NCBI RefSeq assembly: GCF_030161415.1
Contig: NZ_BSSU01000010.1
Location: 1 to 64,000, forward strand
Reading direction: 5' to 3'
Origin: Thalassotalea eurytherma
GTDB taxonomy: Bacteria; Pseudomonadota; Gammaproteobacteria; Enterobacterales; Alteromonadaceae
DNA length: 64,000 nt
Every line of letters starts with the position of its first letter. Positions within the stretch are counted from its first letter, which is position 1. The position numbers and the translations under genes are program-made. Below the pieces are notes generated by a model that was not told where the DNA came from, made no database searches, and saw only the letters and a program-made list of their open reading frames with translations. This document shows, in pieces, positions 8,193 through 17,467 of this stretch.

Positions 8193-8945
8193 TTATCCTT
8201 TTGCCTTAGAGCAAATGATTTTAAATTCATCAACTTTTAAACTTGCCCCGCCGATAAGACCACCGTCAATATCTGCTTGAGCAAACAATTCTTCACTATT
8301 AGCAGCGTTTACACTGCCACCATATAATAACGCAGTTTCATGCGCTACGTCAGCATTTAGATCACTTAAAAATGAACGAATAAATGCGTGAGTTTCTTGT
8401 GCCATTTCAGGCGACGCAGTTTTTCCTGTACCAATAGCCCATACTGGCTCATACGCTACTACAATATTCTTAAAAGCATCGATACCCACTTCATCTATCA
8501 CCGGCTGTAATTGGCTAGCCAATACTGTTTCCGTTTGATTAGAAGCGCGCTCGTGCTCACTTTCACCTATACACAAAATAGGCGTTAAGCCTGCAGATAA
8601 CGCTGTTGCTACTTTTTTAGCAACAAGGTGACTTGACTCGTGATAGATACTCCGTCTTTCCGAGTGCCCAAGAATAACGAACTCTACGCCAAACTCTTTT
8701 AGCATCTCTACCGATGTTTCACCAGTGAAGGCACCTTTAACTTGCTCACTCGCATTTTGCGCACCAACAGAAAAATTATCATTTTTCACTGTCGTTAATA
8801 CACTTATATGCATCATTGAAGGACAAATAATAACTTGAACGTTATGCGCTAACTCTACTTCAGATAACGCTTTGCTCATATTTGAGACTAAAGCTAAATC
8901 ACCATTAAGCTTCCAGTTAGCAGCAATAATTGTTGGTCTAGTCAT
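8193..8945 (-). CDS. tpiA: Triosephosphate isomerase
   Basis: The 250-aa protein interconverts dihydroxyacetone phosphate and glyceraldehyde 3-phosphate in glycolysis and gluconeogenesis. The N-terminal NWKLNG holds the substrate Lys, FVILGHSERR holds the electrophilic His, and VVAYEPVWAIGTGKTA holds the catalytic Glu and the flexible loop; LYGGSVN is the phosphate-binding segment. Its length fits the family. It sits between glmM and secG on the same strand. Confidence 0.97.
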   Translation of the reverse strand: MTRPTIIAANWKLNGDLALVSNMSKALSEVELAHNVQVIICPSMMHISVLTTVKNDNFSVGAQNASEQVKGAFTGETSVEMLKEFGVEFVILGHSERRSIYHESSHLVAKKVATALSAGLTPILCIGESEHERASNQTETVLASQLQPVIDEVGIDAFKNIVVAYEPVWAIGTGKTASPEMAQETHAFIRSFLSDLNADVAHETALLYGGSVNAANSEELFAQADIDGGLIGGASLKVDEFKIICSKAKG

Positions 8946-9058
8946 AATTCTTTCCTAATTTGGAGCGGCGAGATATTAACTAACCTGAGCACAAGTTACA
9001 AGTTTTTGTGCTCAAGTAAAGTTTGTTTGATTATATTTCATTCACTTTAAAAAACGAA

Positions 9059-10399
9059 CTATTGGCAAGCTAACTTAACGGCGTCTGCAATTTCATTAGC
9101 GTATTGAGTTACTTCGTCTTTTTCAGGCCCTTCAACCATTACACGAATTAATGGCTCAGTACCTGATTTTCTTAATAGTACGCGGCCACGCCCTGTTAAT
9201 TTTTCATTGACTTGATGAACTGCCGTCGCAACGTTATCAGACGTTAGTGGGTCGCTATCACCTGAGAATCTTACGTTAACGAGCACTTGCGGTAACATCG
9301 TCATACCTTGACGTAATTCGTAAAGCGACTTGCCTGAATCACATACCGCCGTTAACACATTAAGTGCAGCAATAATGCCATCACCTGTTGATGTATGCTT
9401 CAAGTTAATGATGTGACCAGAATTCTCTGCACCTAATTGCCAGTCATTTTGTTGCAACAACTCCATAACATAGCGATCACCTACTTTAGAGCGCGCGAAT
9501 GGAATGCCTAAATCAGCTAAGGCCAATTCTAAACCCATGTTACTCATCAGTGTGCCAACAACGCCACCTCGCATGGCACCTATAGCTAAATCGTGAGTAG
9601 CGATAACAAATACCGCTTCATCACCGTCAATTACATAGCCAGTATGGTCAACCATCATTAAACGGTCGCCGTCACCATCAAGCGCAATGCCTAGATCAGC
9701 ACCATGCTCAACAACAGCTTTTGAAATCATGTCTGTAGATGTTGCACCGCAACCGTCATTAATATTAGTACCGTTAGGTTTTGATGCTAATTCAATAACC
9801 TCTGCGCCTAATTCGCGAAATACGTTAGGAGCAATGTGGTAGGTAGCGCCATTAGCACAGTCTACAACAATTTTAAGGTCTTTAAGAGATAACGCACTTG
9901 GGAAATTAGATTTACAAAACTCAATATAACGACCAGCGGCATCTTCAATACGATAAGCTTTGCCTAAGCTTGCAGATTCAACACAAGACATCTCTCTATC
10001 TAATTCAGCTTCTATAGCCAACTCAACATCATCTGGCAGTTTTTCACCATTGGCAGAGAAAAACTTAATACCATTATCGTAAAATGGATTATGTGAAGCA
10101 CTAATCACTATTCCAGCTTCTGCGCGAAATGTTTTTGTTAAATACGCAATACCAGGTGTTGGCATTGGCCCTAGCAAACCAATATCGATACCTGCAGCCG
10201 AAAAGCCTGCTTCTAATGCAGATTCAAGCATGTAGCCTGAAATACGGGTATCTTTACCAATTAATACTTTTTTAGTCCCTTTGCCAGCTAATACTTTGCC
10301 GGCTGCATAGCCTAACTTCATAACAAATTCAGGCGTAATTGGATATTGGCCAACTAAGCCTCGAACACCATCAGTACCAAAATATCTTCTTTGTGACAT
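9059..10399 (-). CDS. glmM: Phosphoglucosamine mutase
   Basis: The 446-aa enzyme converts glucosamine 6-phosphate to glucosamine 1-phosphate for UDP-GlcNAc, hence peptidoglycan and LPS. The active-site loop [17 protein letters not shown] carries the phosphoserine, the metal loop is DGDGDR, and the C-terminal phosphate-binding segment is [15 protein letters not shown]. It is the usual partner of folP, 13 bp downstream of it on the same strand. Confidence 0.97.
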   Translation of the reverse strand: MSQRRYFGTDGVRGLVGQYPITPEFVMKLGYAAGKVLAGKGTKKVLIGKDTRISGYMLESALEAGFSAAGIDIGLLGPMPTPGIAYLTKTFRAEAGIVISASHNPFYDNGIKFFSANGEKLPDDVELAIEAELDREMSCVESASLGKAYRIEDAAGRYIEFCKSNFPSALSLKDLKIVVDCANGATYHIAPNVFRELGAEVIELASKPNGTNINDGCGATSTDMISKAVVEHGADLGIALDGDGDRLMMVDHTGYVIDGDEAVFVIATHDLAIGAMRGGVVGTLMSNMGLELALADLGIPFARSKVGDRYVMELLQQNDWQLGAENSGHIINLKHTSTGDGIIAALNVLTAVCDSGKSLYELRQGMTMLPQVLVNVRFSGDSDPLTSDNVATAVHQVNEKLTGRGRVLLRKSGTEPLIRVMVEGPEKDEVTQYANEIADAVKLACQ

Positions 10400-10412
10400 T
10401 GATATACCCTTC

Positions 10413-11255
10413 TTATACTTTTTGCTGCGTTGCAGCTAATACTTTTAATGCATCCACTGTTTCTTGAACATCGTGAACACGAATAATTTTAGCGCCTTGC
10501 TGTGCAGCTAATACTGCTGTAGTAATGCTTCCAGCAAGACGTTCGTTAACTTCTCTTTTAAGTAAATTACCAATCATCGATTTACGTGACATGCCAACAA
10601 GTACTGGTAAGTTAAATACTTCAAACTCACTAAGTCGACCTAACAATTGATAGTTTTGTTCCAATGTTTTACCGAAGCCAAAGCCTGGATCTAGCACGAC
10701 ACGTGATGAGTCAATACCTGATTCATTCATCTCAGCCAATCGTTGTACGAAGAATAATTTGATATCGTCAACCACATCATCATAACGCGGACTATTTTGC
10801 ATAGTGCGAGGTAAGCCCTGCATATGCATAATACAAACAGGTACTGTTGGATATTTTGCCATCACCGCGACACAACCTTCATTTTGCAGTGCCCTAACGT
10901 CATTAATGATATCTGCTCCAGCTAAAATACTTTGCTCCATAACCTGAGCTTTAGAGGTATCTACACTAACGATAACTTGGAAATGCTGCTTGATAGCTTT
11001 AACAACAGGAATAACACGGTTTAATTCATCTTCAACGCTAACGTCAGCCGCACCTGGGCGAGTGGATTCACCGCCAACATCGATAATCGTTGCGCCGCCC
11101 TCTATCATACCTTTGACTTGTGCTAACGCGTTTTCGGGGTCAAAAAATTTTCCGCCATCGGAAAAAGAATCAGGTGTAACGTTGAGGATCCCCATTACCT
11201 GAGGTTGAGAAAGGTCTAATCGTTGGTTTGGACAGTCAATAAATGATTTATTCAT
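10413..11255 (-). CDS. folP: Dihydropteroate synthase
   Basis: The 280-aa enzyme joins 4-aminobenzoate to dihydropterin pyrophosphate in folate synthesis and is the target of sulfonamides. It shows both family signatures: [16 protein letters not shown] at the N-terminus and [20 protein letters not shown] and [11 protein letters not shown] complete the pterin and sulfa-binding surface. It lies between ftsH and glmM as in most gammaproteobacteria; a hairpin at 11306 separates it from ftsH. Confidence 0.97.
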   Translation of the reverse strand: MNKSFIDCPNQRLDLSQPQVMGILNVTPDSFSDGGKFFDPENALAQVKGMIEGGATIIDVGGESTRPGAADVSVEDELNRVIPVVKAIKQHFQVIVSVDTSKAQVMEQSILAGADIINDVRALQNEGCVAVMAKYPTVPVCIMHMQGLPRTMQNSPRYDDVVDDIKLFFVQRLAEMNESGIDSSRVVLDPGFGFGKTLEQNYQLLGRLSEFEVFNLPVLVGMSRKSMIGNLLKREVNERLAGSITTAVLAAQQGAKIIRVHDVQETVDALKVLAATQQKV

Positions 11256-11305
11256 TTGTTATTATTGCCAAATTTGGCTTATTGTTTTGAATACTTTAAT
11301 AAAAT

Positions 11306-11326
11306 AAAGCCCCATGTAGGGGCTTT
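11306..11326 (-). terminator. Short terminator hairpin behind ftsH
   Basis: AAAGCCCC and GGGGCTTT pair around ATGTA, 19 bp after the ftsH stop. On the minus strand the tail (TATTTTATT) is only partly T-rich, so read-through into folP is likely. Confidence 0.55.
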
Positions 11327-11344
11327 GTTAATTAAATAAGATAT

Positions 11345-13297
11345 CTATTCGTTGATATCTTTAGGTGCTGATAGGTCAGGTTCAACTTTATCTTCAGGTT
11401 TAACCTTTTCTTCAACATCCGTTTTTGCTGCCGGTGGCTGATCTTTTGGTTCTGAATCATCAAATGAATGTCCATCCGCTGGTGGACGAACTTCTTTGCG
11501 TTCCATCAAGTCATCAATTTGATTAGCATCAATTGTTTCGTACTGCATTAACGCATCTTTCATCGCATGCAAGATATCCATATTATCTTTTAGAATTTGC
11601 TCCGCACGATCATAGTTACGACTACAGAATGCTTTAATTTCTAAATCAATCGCTTGAGCCGTTTCATCAGACATATGTAATGACTTAGATGATGTACGAC
11701 CTAAGAATACTTCACCTTCTTCTTCAGCGTAAAGCATTGGTCCCATTTTTTCAGATAAGCCCCATTGCGTTACCATCTTACGAGCAAGGTTAGTTGCACG
11801 TTCGATATCGTTAGAAGCTCCTGTTGATACTTTATCTGGACCATAAATAATCTCTTCAGCAAGACGACCACCGTAAAGTGAAGAGATATTGCTTTCTAAA
11901 TGTTGCTTAGAATGACTAAAACGATCTTTCTCAGGCAAATACATAGTTACACCTAATGCTCGGCCACGAGGAATAATACTGACTTTGTAAACCGGGTCAT
12001 GCTCTGGTACTAAACGACCAACAATCGCGTGACCTGCTTCATGGTATGCAGTCATTTCTTTTTCTTCATCACTCATTACCATTGAACGACGTTCTGCACC
12101 CATTAAGATTTTATCTTTCGCTTTTTCAAACTCATCCATCGAAACTAAACGACGTGAAGAACGTGCAGCAAATAAAGCCGCTTCGTTTACTAAGTTTGCT
12201 AAGTCTGCGCCAGAAAAACCCGGTGTACCACGAGCAATAACTGATGCTCTTACATCATCACCAATTGGTACTTTGCGCATATGAACTTTTAAGATTTGCT
12301 CACGACCGCGAATGTCAGGTAAACCTACCGTCACTTGACGGTCAAAACGACCAGGACGAAGTAACGCTGGATCTAATACGTCAGGACGGTTAGTTGCTGC
12401 AATAACAATAACGCCTTCGTTACCTTCAAAGCCGTCCATTTCAACAAGCATTTGGTTCAGTGTTTGTTCACGTTCATCATGACCACCACCTAAACCAGCG
12501 CCACGCTGACGACCTACCGCATCGATTTCATCGATAAAGATAATACAAGGAGCTGATTTTTTCGCTTGGTCAAACATATCACGTACGCGTGATGCACCAA
12601 CACCAACAAACATTTCAACAAAGTCTGAACCTGAGATTGAGAAAAACGGCACTTTCGCTTCACCTGCAATTGCTTTTGCAAGCAATGTTTTACCTGTACC
12701 AGGTTGACCAACCATTAAGATACCAGATGGGATTCTACCACCTAACTTTTGGAATTTACTTGGATCACGCAGGTAGTCTACAAGTTCTGCAACTTCTTCT
12801 TTTGCTTCATCACAACCAGCAACATCTGCAAATGTTGTTTTGATTTGGTCTTCGCTTAATAAGCGTGCTTTCGATTTACCAAAAGACATAGCGCCTTTAC
12901 CGCCACCACCTTGCATTTGACGCATGAAGAATATCCATACACCAATAAGCAGTAACATTGGGAACCATGAAATAAAGATAGAAGTTAAGATACTTGGCTC
13001 TTCAGGTAACTCACCTGTAGCTCGAACACCTTGCTTAACAAGGTCGTTAATCAAATCGCGATCGTAACCACCCGGAATAACGGTAACAAATTCTTCACCG
13101 TTACGCTTCGTTCCTTGAATTACGCCATTACGATCAACCGTAGCGTCACGTACCTGCCCTTGTCGTACATCTTGTACAAAACGTGTGTAATCTAATTCCT
13201 GTTCATTGCTGTTACCTGGAGTGAAACTCTGGAAGACAGACATTAAGACAACTGCAATAACCAACCATAAAATAAGATTTTTAGCCATATCGCTCAA
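11345..13297 (-). CDS. ftsH: FtsH, ATP-dependent membrane zinc metalloprotease
   Basis: The 650-aa protein has two membrane segments (about 6-24 and 103-125) around a periplasmic domain, an AAA+ module with Walker A GQPGTGKT, Walker [14 protein letters not shown] and the second region of homology ([20 protein letters not shown]), and the zinc site HEAGH in [12 protein letters not shown]. It degrades misassembled membrane proteins and regulators such as LpxC. The Walker A has Gln where E. coli has Pro, which leaves GxxGxGKT intact. The tail is acidic and Pro-rich. The gene follows rlmE by 53 bp, the conserved rlmE-ftsH pair. Confidence 0.97.
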   Translation of the reverse strand: MSDMAKNLILWLVIAVVLMSVFQSFTPGNSNEQELDYTRFVQDVRQGQVRDATVDRNGVIQGTKRNGEEFVTVIPGGYDRDLINDLVKQGVRATGELPEEPSILTSIFISWFPMLLLIGVWIFFMRQMQGGGGKGAMSFGKSKARLLSEDQIKTTFADVAGCDEAKEEVAELVDYLRDPSKFQKLGGRIPSGILMVGQPGTGKTLLAKAIAGEAKVPFFSISGSDFVEMFVGVGASRVRDMFDQAKKSAPCIIFIDEIDAVGRQRGAGLGGGHDEREQTLNQMLVEMDGFEGNEGVIVIAATNRPDVLDPALLRPGRFDRQVTVGLPDIRGREQILKVHMRKVPIGDDVRASVIARGTPGFSGADLANLVNEAALFAARSSRRLVSMDEFEKAKDKILMGAERRSMVMSDEEKEMTAYHEAGHAIVGRLVPEHDPVYKVSIIPRGRALGVTMYLPEKDRFSHSKQHLESNISSLYGGRLAEEIIYGPDKVSTGASNDIERATNLARKMVTQWGLSEKMGPMLYAEEEGEVFLGRTSSKSLHMSDETAQAIDLEIKAFCSRNYDRAEQILKDNMDILHAMKDALMQYETIDANQIDDLMERKEVRPPADGHSFDDSEPKDQPPAAKTDVEEKVKPEDKVEPDLSAPKDINE

Positions 13298-13350
13298 CTT
13301 AACAACCTCTTGCTGTGTATAAAAAAATGCGATTCATTTCTATTAATTTA

Positions 13351-13980
13351 CTACAATTTAAACCCAGTAGCTACAAGATATACCTCTCTAGATCGTGCTC
13401 TAGACGATTCTGGCTTTCTTGTCTTTACCACTTTAAATACATTACGGACTTCTTTCATGAATAGATCGAAGCCTTCCCCTTGAAAAACTTTAACAACAAA
13501 TGCGCCATTTTTCTTTAACACTTGATGACACATATCTAACGCTAATTCAACAAGATACATACTTCTAGCTGAGTCTGCTGTATCGTTTCCTGTAAAATTA
13601 GCTGCCATATCGGACATCACCACATCAATATTTTTGCCATCAATTCTTTCTAGCAAAGCGTTCAATACGGTTTCTTCACGAAAATCGCCTTGTAAGAAAT
13701 CAACACCAGGTATTGGGTCCATAGACAAAATATCACAGGCAACTACTTGACCACTATCGCCAACCGCTTTAACTGCATATTCTGACCAACCACCAGGTGC
13801 CGCGCCTAAATCGACAACTTTCATTCCCGATTTAATCAGCTTGTCTTTATTATTGATTTCTTCAATCTTAAAAACAGCGCGTGATCGCAAACCAAGTTTT
13901 TGCGCCTTTTTAACGTATTCATCTTCAAAATGTTCGTTTAGCCAACGTGTGGAGCTGGCACTGTGCTTCTTTTTACTCAA
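13351..13980 (-). CDS. rlmE: 23S rRNA 2'-O-ribose U2552 methyltransferase
   Basis: The 209-aa protein is the FtsJ/RrmJ enzyme that methylates U2552 in the A loop during late 50S assembly. The SAM site is [15 protein letters not shown]. The basic N-terminus ([20 protein letters not shown]) is typical, as is [15 protein letters not shown] and the catalytic Lys in [11 protein letters not shown]. It is divergent from yhbY, the conserved arrangement in gammaproteobacteria. Confidence 0.96.
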   Translation of the reverse strand: MSKKKHSASSTRWLNEHFEDEYVKKAQKLGLRSRAVFKIEEINNKDKLIKSGMKVVDLGAAPGGWSEYAVKAVGDSGQVVACDILSMDPIPGVDFLQGDFREETVLNALLERIDGKNIDVVMSDMAANFTGNDTADSARSMYLVELALDMCHQVLKKNGAFVVKVFQGEGFDLFMKEVRNVFKVVKTRKPESSRARSREVYLVATGFKL

Positions 13981-14107
13981 CGATCTAACCTTTTGATCAC
14001 AGTTTCGTTAATACAATTACATAATTGTATCTTGCTTAACGTAGTATTACTCACTAGATAAGGTTAAAATAGTCATAATTCAAGCAAACTTGTAACGAAA
14101 ATTGTTA

Positions 14108-14407
14108 ATGAACTTAAATAAAAAGAAAATTCAGTATTTAAAAGGCGAAGCGCATTCGCTTAAACCTGTTGTTTTACTTGGCAGTAACGGCCTTACTGAA
14201 GGTGTTATTGCAGAAATTGATTCTGCACTAGAACATCATGAATTAATCAAAGTAAAAATCCCAACGGATGACCGTGAAGTCAAAGGATTAATCGTTGAAG
14301 CGATTTGTCGTGAAACTAACGCGACAAAAATTCAGGTTATTGGTAAAACCTTAGTTATTTATCGTCAGTCTGAAGAAAAGAAAATTGCCATTCCTAAAGT
14401 TAAATAG
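14108..14407 (+). CDS. yhbY: YhbY, CRM-domain RNA-binding protein of 50S assembly
   Basis: The 99-aa single-domain CRM protein (LKGEAHSLKPVVLLGSNGLT, LIKVKIPTDDR) binds pre-50S particles. The GxxG-type loop LGSNGLT is visible. The ATG at 14108 is chosen over an upstream in-frame TTG because proteins of this family begin MNLxxKKxQ(Y/F)LK. It is divergent from rlmE. Confidence 0.93.
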   Translation: MNLNKKKIQYLKGEAHSLKPVVLLGSNGLTEGVIAEIDSALEHHELIKVKIPTDDREVKGLIVEAICRETNATKIQVIGKTLVIYRQSEEKKIAIPKVK

Positions 14408-14626
14408 CGAATAATGGTAAATTAAGGTTAAGGAGTTGGTTATCACAACATTATAGCCAACTTAATCTTAATTGAGCTTGCTACGAGATGTTCTTTCTAA
14501 GCGAAAAGCTAATAACAGTTCTATAGCCTACCGTTGCGCGTGTTCTAAACGTAGCACTCAGTAAAAACAGTTAAAAACAATCTAGCACCGAATCCTCGGT
14601 TACACTAATAGCCTGATACTTAGTGC

Positions 14627-15505
14627 TTAGTTTTGCGCATTCCCTATGCACGTTGCATTGAACTTCAAGTCGATTAATGCTCGCTGTGTTTCTTTAGACA
14701 ATAATGGATTCTCTAACACAATAACCTCTCGATTGTGTAAATTTGCCTTCTCAATAGCCCCTTTGGTAATCTCATGTGAAGCAAAAAACTCATCAAAGCT
14801 ACCATCGTGATGGGCCAATGTTAAACCGTGCTGTATTCGCTCAGCTATTCTTGGATAAGCTTTACTCACAAAGAAGAAAAAGGGCGAGTCATAATAAATA
14901 ACAAAACGTTGTTCTATGGCTAATTCAGGAAACTGTTGAATTTCATTAAATGCCTCATGAATTGCGCGAGGAAAGTAATCGAATCGACCTTTTGCCAACA
15001 TTTGATATAAAGAAGCGTGTTCTCTAGCTGTCGATACTTGAAAATTGTTATTATTTAAAATGACCGTATCAGGCCACATCGTTCCTTGACCTGCATTGAA
15101 TTTTGCAAGCTCTGTTATGCTGGTAAGCTCATCAAATCTATGCTGCTCTCCCTTTCTAATTAAAGAGATGCGACACCCACCTAGCCCCTTCAATAATGGA
15201 AACCTAACGGGAATAAGCTTATCCTCTCTATCCCTCGACGTCATTGTCCAAACTAAGTTAACAAGACGGTTTTTGCTCGCTAAAGTAATCATGTGGTTTT
15301 GACTCATACCAGCATTAATCTTGTTGAGCTCATATTCACCGTATTTTGCTTTAGACTTTTCAAGCGCTAAGGTGAGCACATCAGTGTAGTATTTATCGTA
15401 TTTAATTGATGTTCGGTGTGCGCCGTACCACGAATAATTAATAATATCCTTCGCCAAAACGGGCCAAGACACACTGAGCAAAAATAATAACAAAAATCCT
15501 TTCAT
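14627..15505 (-). CDS. Periplasmic substrate-binding-protein-like protein
   Basis: The protein of about 292 aa has a clear signal peptide (cleavage near VLA-KD). The body resembles type 2 periplasmic binding proteins (SBP_bac_3-like): LVNLVWTMTSRDREDKLIPV, ARFDYFPRA-type loops and RIQHGLTLAHHDGSFDEFF near the end. No permease or kinase gene is nearby, so it is an orphan, as is common for such proteins in Alteromonadales. The ATG at 15505 is used because AGGAGG lies five bases upstream; an in-frame GTG inside that Shine-Dalgarno is not credible. The ligand is unknown. Confidence 0.7.
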   Translation of the reverse strand: MKGFLLLFLLSVSWPVLAKDIINYSWYGAHRTSIKYDKYYTDVLTLALEKSKAKYGEYELNKINAGMSQNHMITLASKNRLVNLVWTMTSRDREDKLIPVRFPLLKGLGGCRISLIRKGEQHRFDELTSITELAKFNAGQGTMWPDTVILNNNNFQVSTAREHASLYQMLAKGRFDYFPRAIHEAFNEIQQFPELAIEQRFVIYYDSPFFFFVSKAYPRIAERIQHGLTLAHHDGSFDEFFASHEITKGAIEKANLHNREVIVLENPLLSKETQRALIDLKFNATCIGNAQN

Positions 15506-15530
15506 GTACACCTCCTTGTCAACGGTAATT

Positions 15531-16187
15531 CTAAGAAGTCATTGATGATAAACTAAAATACGCACCAATGTTAAAAGCAAATAGACGCAGCCCCCATAAT
15601 GTATGTTCGATAATAACAATTGCAGTATTGCCTGAGAGGAAATAACGATAACTAAATAATAACCCTGCAATAATCGACAACACGACAACCATTACGCTAC
15701 CGTAAATCACATGACCGAAACCAAAACATAGACTGCTCACTAACATACGAGCTTTTTTACTAGGGAACAATAGCTTATAACGATGAAACAAGAATGTGCG
15801 AAAAATCAATTCTTGAGGGATGACAGAAAAAAGCGGATAAAAAATTAAGGTTAACAGCCAACTACTACTTATTAACAACGTCGTATTTAACACCAATTTT
15901 TCACTAAAAAACCATGCATAAACAGCTATACCCGAAGCACAAACCAAAAAGGTTAACAACACAGGTTTTATCTCTAACCAACTTATCGCCTTAGCTTTTT
16001 TCCACTGCTTCGTTAGTTTTCCTTCTCGATAGAGAAATAATGCACAACTTACACCAAGCATTGACAGTATCACTAACAAATATTGTGCAAAATACGCCTT
16101 GGTTTGCCATAGGCATAAGGGCAACACAACAAACAGGAAGATGAATTCGGTAACACGAATGCTAAAGAGGGAAAGCGGGATACGCAT
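15531..16187 (-). CDS. CPBP-family (Abi) intramembrane protease-like protein
   Basis: The 218-aa protein has about seven hydrophobic segments. It shows three family motifs: PQELIFRTFLF (motif 1, normally EExxxR; here Gln125-Glu126...Arg130), FGFGHVIYG (motif 2, His159) and IIEHTLWGL (motif 3, His195). The first Glu of motif 1 is Gln, so activity is uncertain. These are relatives of Rce1-type membrane proteases. It precedes the periplasmic protein gene by 25 bp on the same strand and may be co-transcribed. Confidence 0.78.
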   Translation of the reverse strand: MRIPLSLFSIRVTEFIFLFVVLPLCLWQTKAYFAQYLLVILSMLGVSCALFLYREGKLTKQWKKAKAISWLEIKPVLLTFLVCASGIAVYAWFFSEKLVLNTTLLISSSWLLTLIFYPLFSVIPQELIFRTFLFHRYKLLFPSKKARMLVSSLCFGFGHVIYGSVMVVVLSIIAGLLFSYRYFLSGNTAIVIIEHTLWGLRLFAFNIGAYFSLSSMTS

Positions 16188-16276
16188 AACAAATTTAAAT
16201 ATTGAAGACCATTCTTATCAAACGAAGTTTCTGACGTATTATTAAGTGTAGTCAAATTTTAACGATGCGCTTTAAA

Positions 16277-16313
16277 ACAAAAAAGGGACAAGGTAGTAAT
16301 ACCTTGTCCCTTT
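16277..16313. terminator. Terminator behind greA
   Basis: GGGACAAGGT and ACCTTGTCCC pair perfectly around AGTAAT (16285-16310). The minus strand is followed by TTTTTTGTTTT. Confidence 0.85.
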
Positions 16314-16337
16314 ATTAACTTATTAGTTGTTTAGCCG

Positions 16338-16814
16338 TTACTTGTGTTCAACAGCAATAATTTCGTATTCAACTACACCACCTGGTGTTTTAATTTCAAC
16401 TTCTGAGTCTACTTCTTTACCAATTAGACCACGAGCAATTGGTGAATTTACACTAATGCGGTTTTGCTTAATATCCGCTTCATCGTCTCCGACAATTTGG
16501 TAAGTCACTTCTTCTTCAGTATCAATGTTTAATAACGTGACTGTAACACCGAAAATTACTTTTCCATTATTTGAAATTTTAGTGATGTCGATAATTTGCG
16601 CATTACCTAATTTGCCTTCAATCTCTTGAATGCGGCCTTCACAAAAGCCCTGTTGTTCACGAGCAGCATGATATTCTGCATTTTCTTTCAAATCACCATG
16701 TTCACGCGCATCTGCGATCGCTTCAACAATCTCTGGGCGCTTAACCGTTTTTAAATGGTGTAATTCATCACGTAGCGCATCTGCACCGTGCGCCGTCATT
16801 GGAAATTGGTTCAT
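16338..16814 (-). CDS. greA: Transcription elongation factor GreA
   Basis: The 158-aa protein has the N-terminal coiled coil ([37 protein letters not shown] with the tip acidic residues Asp41/Glu44 region) and the C-terminal FKBP-like domain ([19 protein letters not shown]). It rescues backtracked RNA polymerase by stimulating transcript cleavage in the secondary channel. It lies downstream of carB, as usual in this order, but is separated here by a repeat array and a terminator. Confidence 0.96.
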   Translation of the reverse strand: MNQFPMTAHGADALRDELHHLKTVKRPEIVEAIADAREHGDLKENAEYHAAREQQGFCEGRIQEIEGKLGNAQIIDITKISNNGKVIFGVTVTLLNIDTEEEVTYQIVGDDEADIKQNRISVNSPIARGLIGKEVDSEVEIKTPGGVVEYEIIAVEHK

Positions 16815-16930
16815 AACTTTTCTACTTTTACCACATCAAAATAGGAGCTTAGCGTTTCTAATAAAACAGCTCTTAATGATAGTTTTTATTGATTTAAACG
16901 ATAAGTTTATCGGTTAACGGATATAAATAC

Positions 16931-16973
16931 AAAAGGGAATACACATTTATACCATAAACATATATTCCCTTTT
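16931..16973. terminator. Terminator at the end of the carB 3' region
   Basis: AAAAGGGAATA and TATTCCCTTTT form an 11-bp perfect stem around a 21-nt loop, with T-rich flanks on both strands. The carAB message would cross the repeat array before reaching it. Confidence 0.7.
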
Positions 16974-16984
16974 TAAATAATTTA

Positions 16985-17412
16985 GATTCTGACCTTCGTC
17001 AGAATGACGATTATAGGTCAAAATAACAAGATTCTGACCTTCGTTAGAATGACAATTAAGAGTCAAGCAACTAGATTCTGACCTTCGTTAGAATGACAAT
17101 TAAGAGTCAAACAACTAGATTCTGACCTTCGTCAGAATGACGATTATAGGTCAAAATAACTAGATTCCGACCTTCGTCAGAATGACGATTATAGGTCAAA
17201 ATAACTAGATTCCGACCTTCGTTAGAATGACGATTATAGGTCAATTAACCAGATTCTGACCTTCGTCAGAATGACGGTTATGGGTCAAAATAACAAGATT
17301 CTGACCTTCGTTAGAATGACAATTAAGAGTCAAACAACCAGATTCTGATCTTCGTTAGAATGACAATTAAGAGTCAAACAACCAGATTCTGACCTTCGTC
17401 AGAGTGACGATT
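16985..17412. repeat. Array of ten 44/45-bp tandem repeats, each with a palindrome
   Basis: Copies begin (GATTCTGAC) at 16985, 17030, 17074, 17118, 17163, 17208, 17252, 17297, 17341 and 17385. Each has the hairpin core ATTCTGAC-CTTC-GTCAGAAT (or GTTAGAAT/ATTCCGAC) followed by a semi-conserved spacer. Two subtypes occur: A (GTCAGAATGACGATTATAGG TCAAAATAAC) with 45 bp and B (GTTAGAATGACAATTAAGAG TCAAACAAC) with 44 bp; copy 6 is a hybrid. There are no unique spacers, so it is not CRISPR. It lies between greA and carB and no gene is seen in it. Confidence 0.92.
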
Positions 17413-17454
17413 AATGGCTTGGCATTAATCGTCATTGCGGCGCTAGGCCGCAAT
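17406..17454. repeat. Two adjacent strong hairpins directly after carB
   Basis: GACGATTAATG/CATTAATCGTC (11-bp stem) is followed at once by ATTGCGGC-GCTAG-GCCGCAAT (8-bp stem). The second has the form of dispersed ATTGCGGC palindromes seen in many bacterial genomes. Both would be transcribed at the 3' end of carAB. Confidence 0.75.
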
Positions 17455-17467
17455 CTCTACGCAATAA

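Noticed and set aside
14432-14476. Hairpin AGTTGGTTAT/ATAGCCAACT behind yhbY as a terminator
   Set aside because: The stem is good but no T tract follows on either strand.
16985-17412. CRISPR-like regular array
   Set aside because: The repeats are contiguous and the segments between hairpins are themselves repeated; there are no unique spacers and no cas genes.
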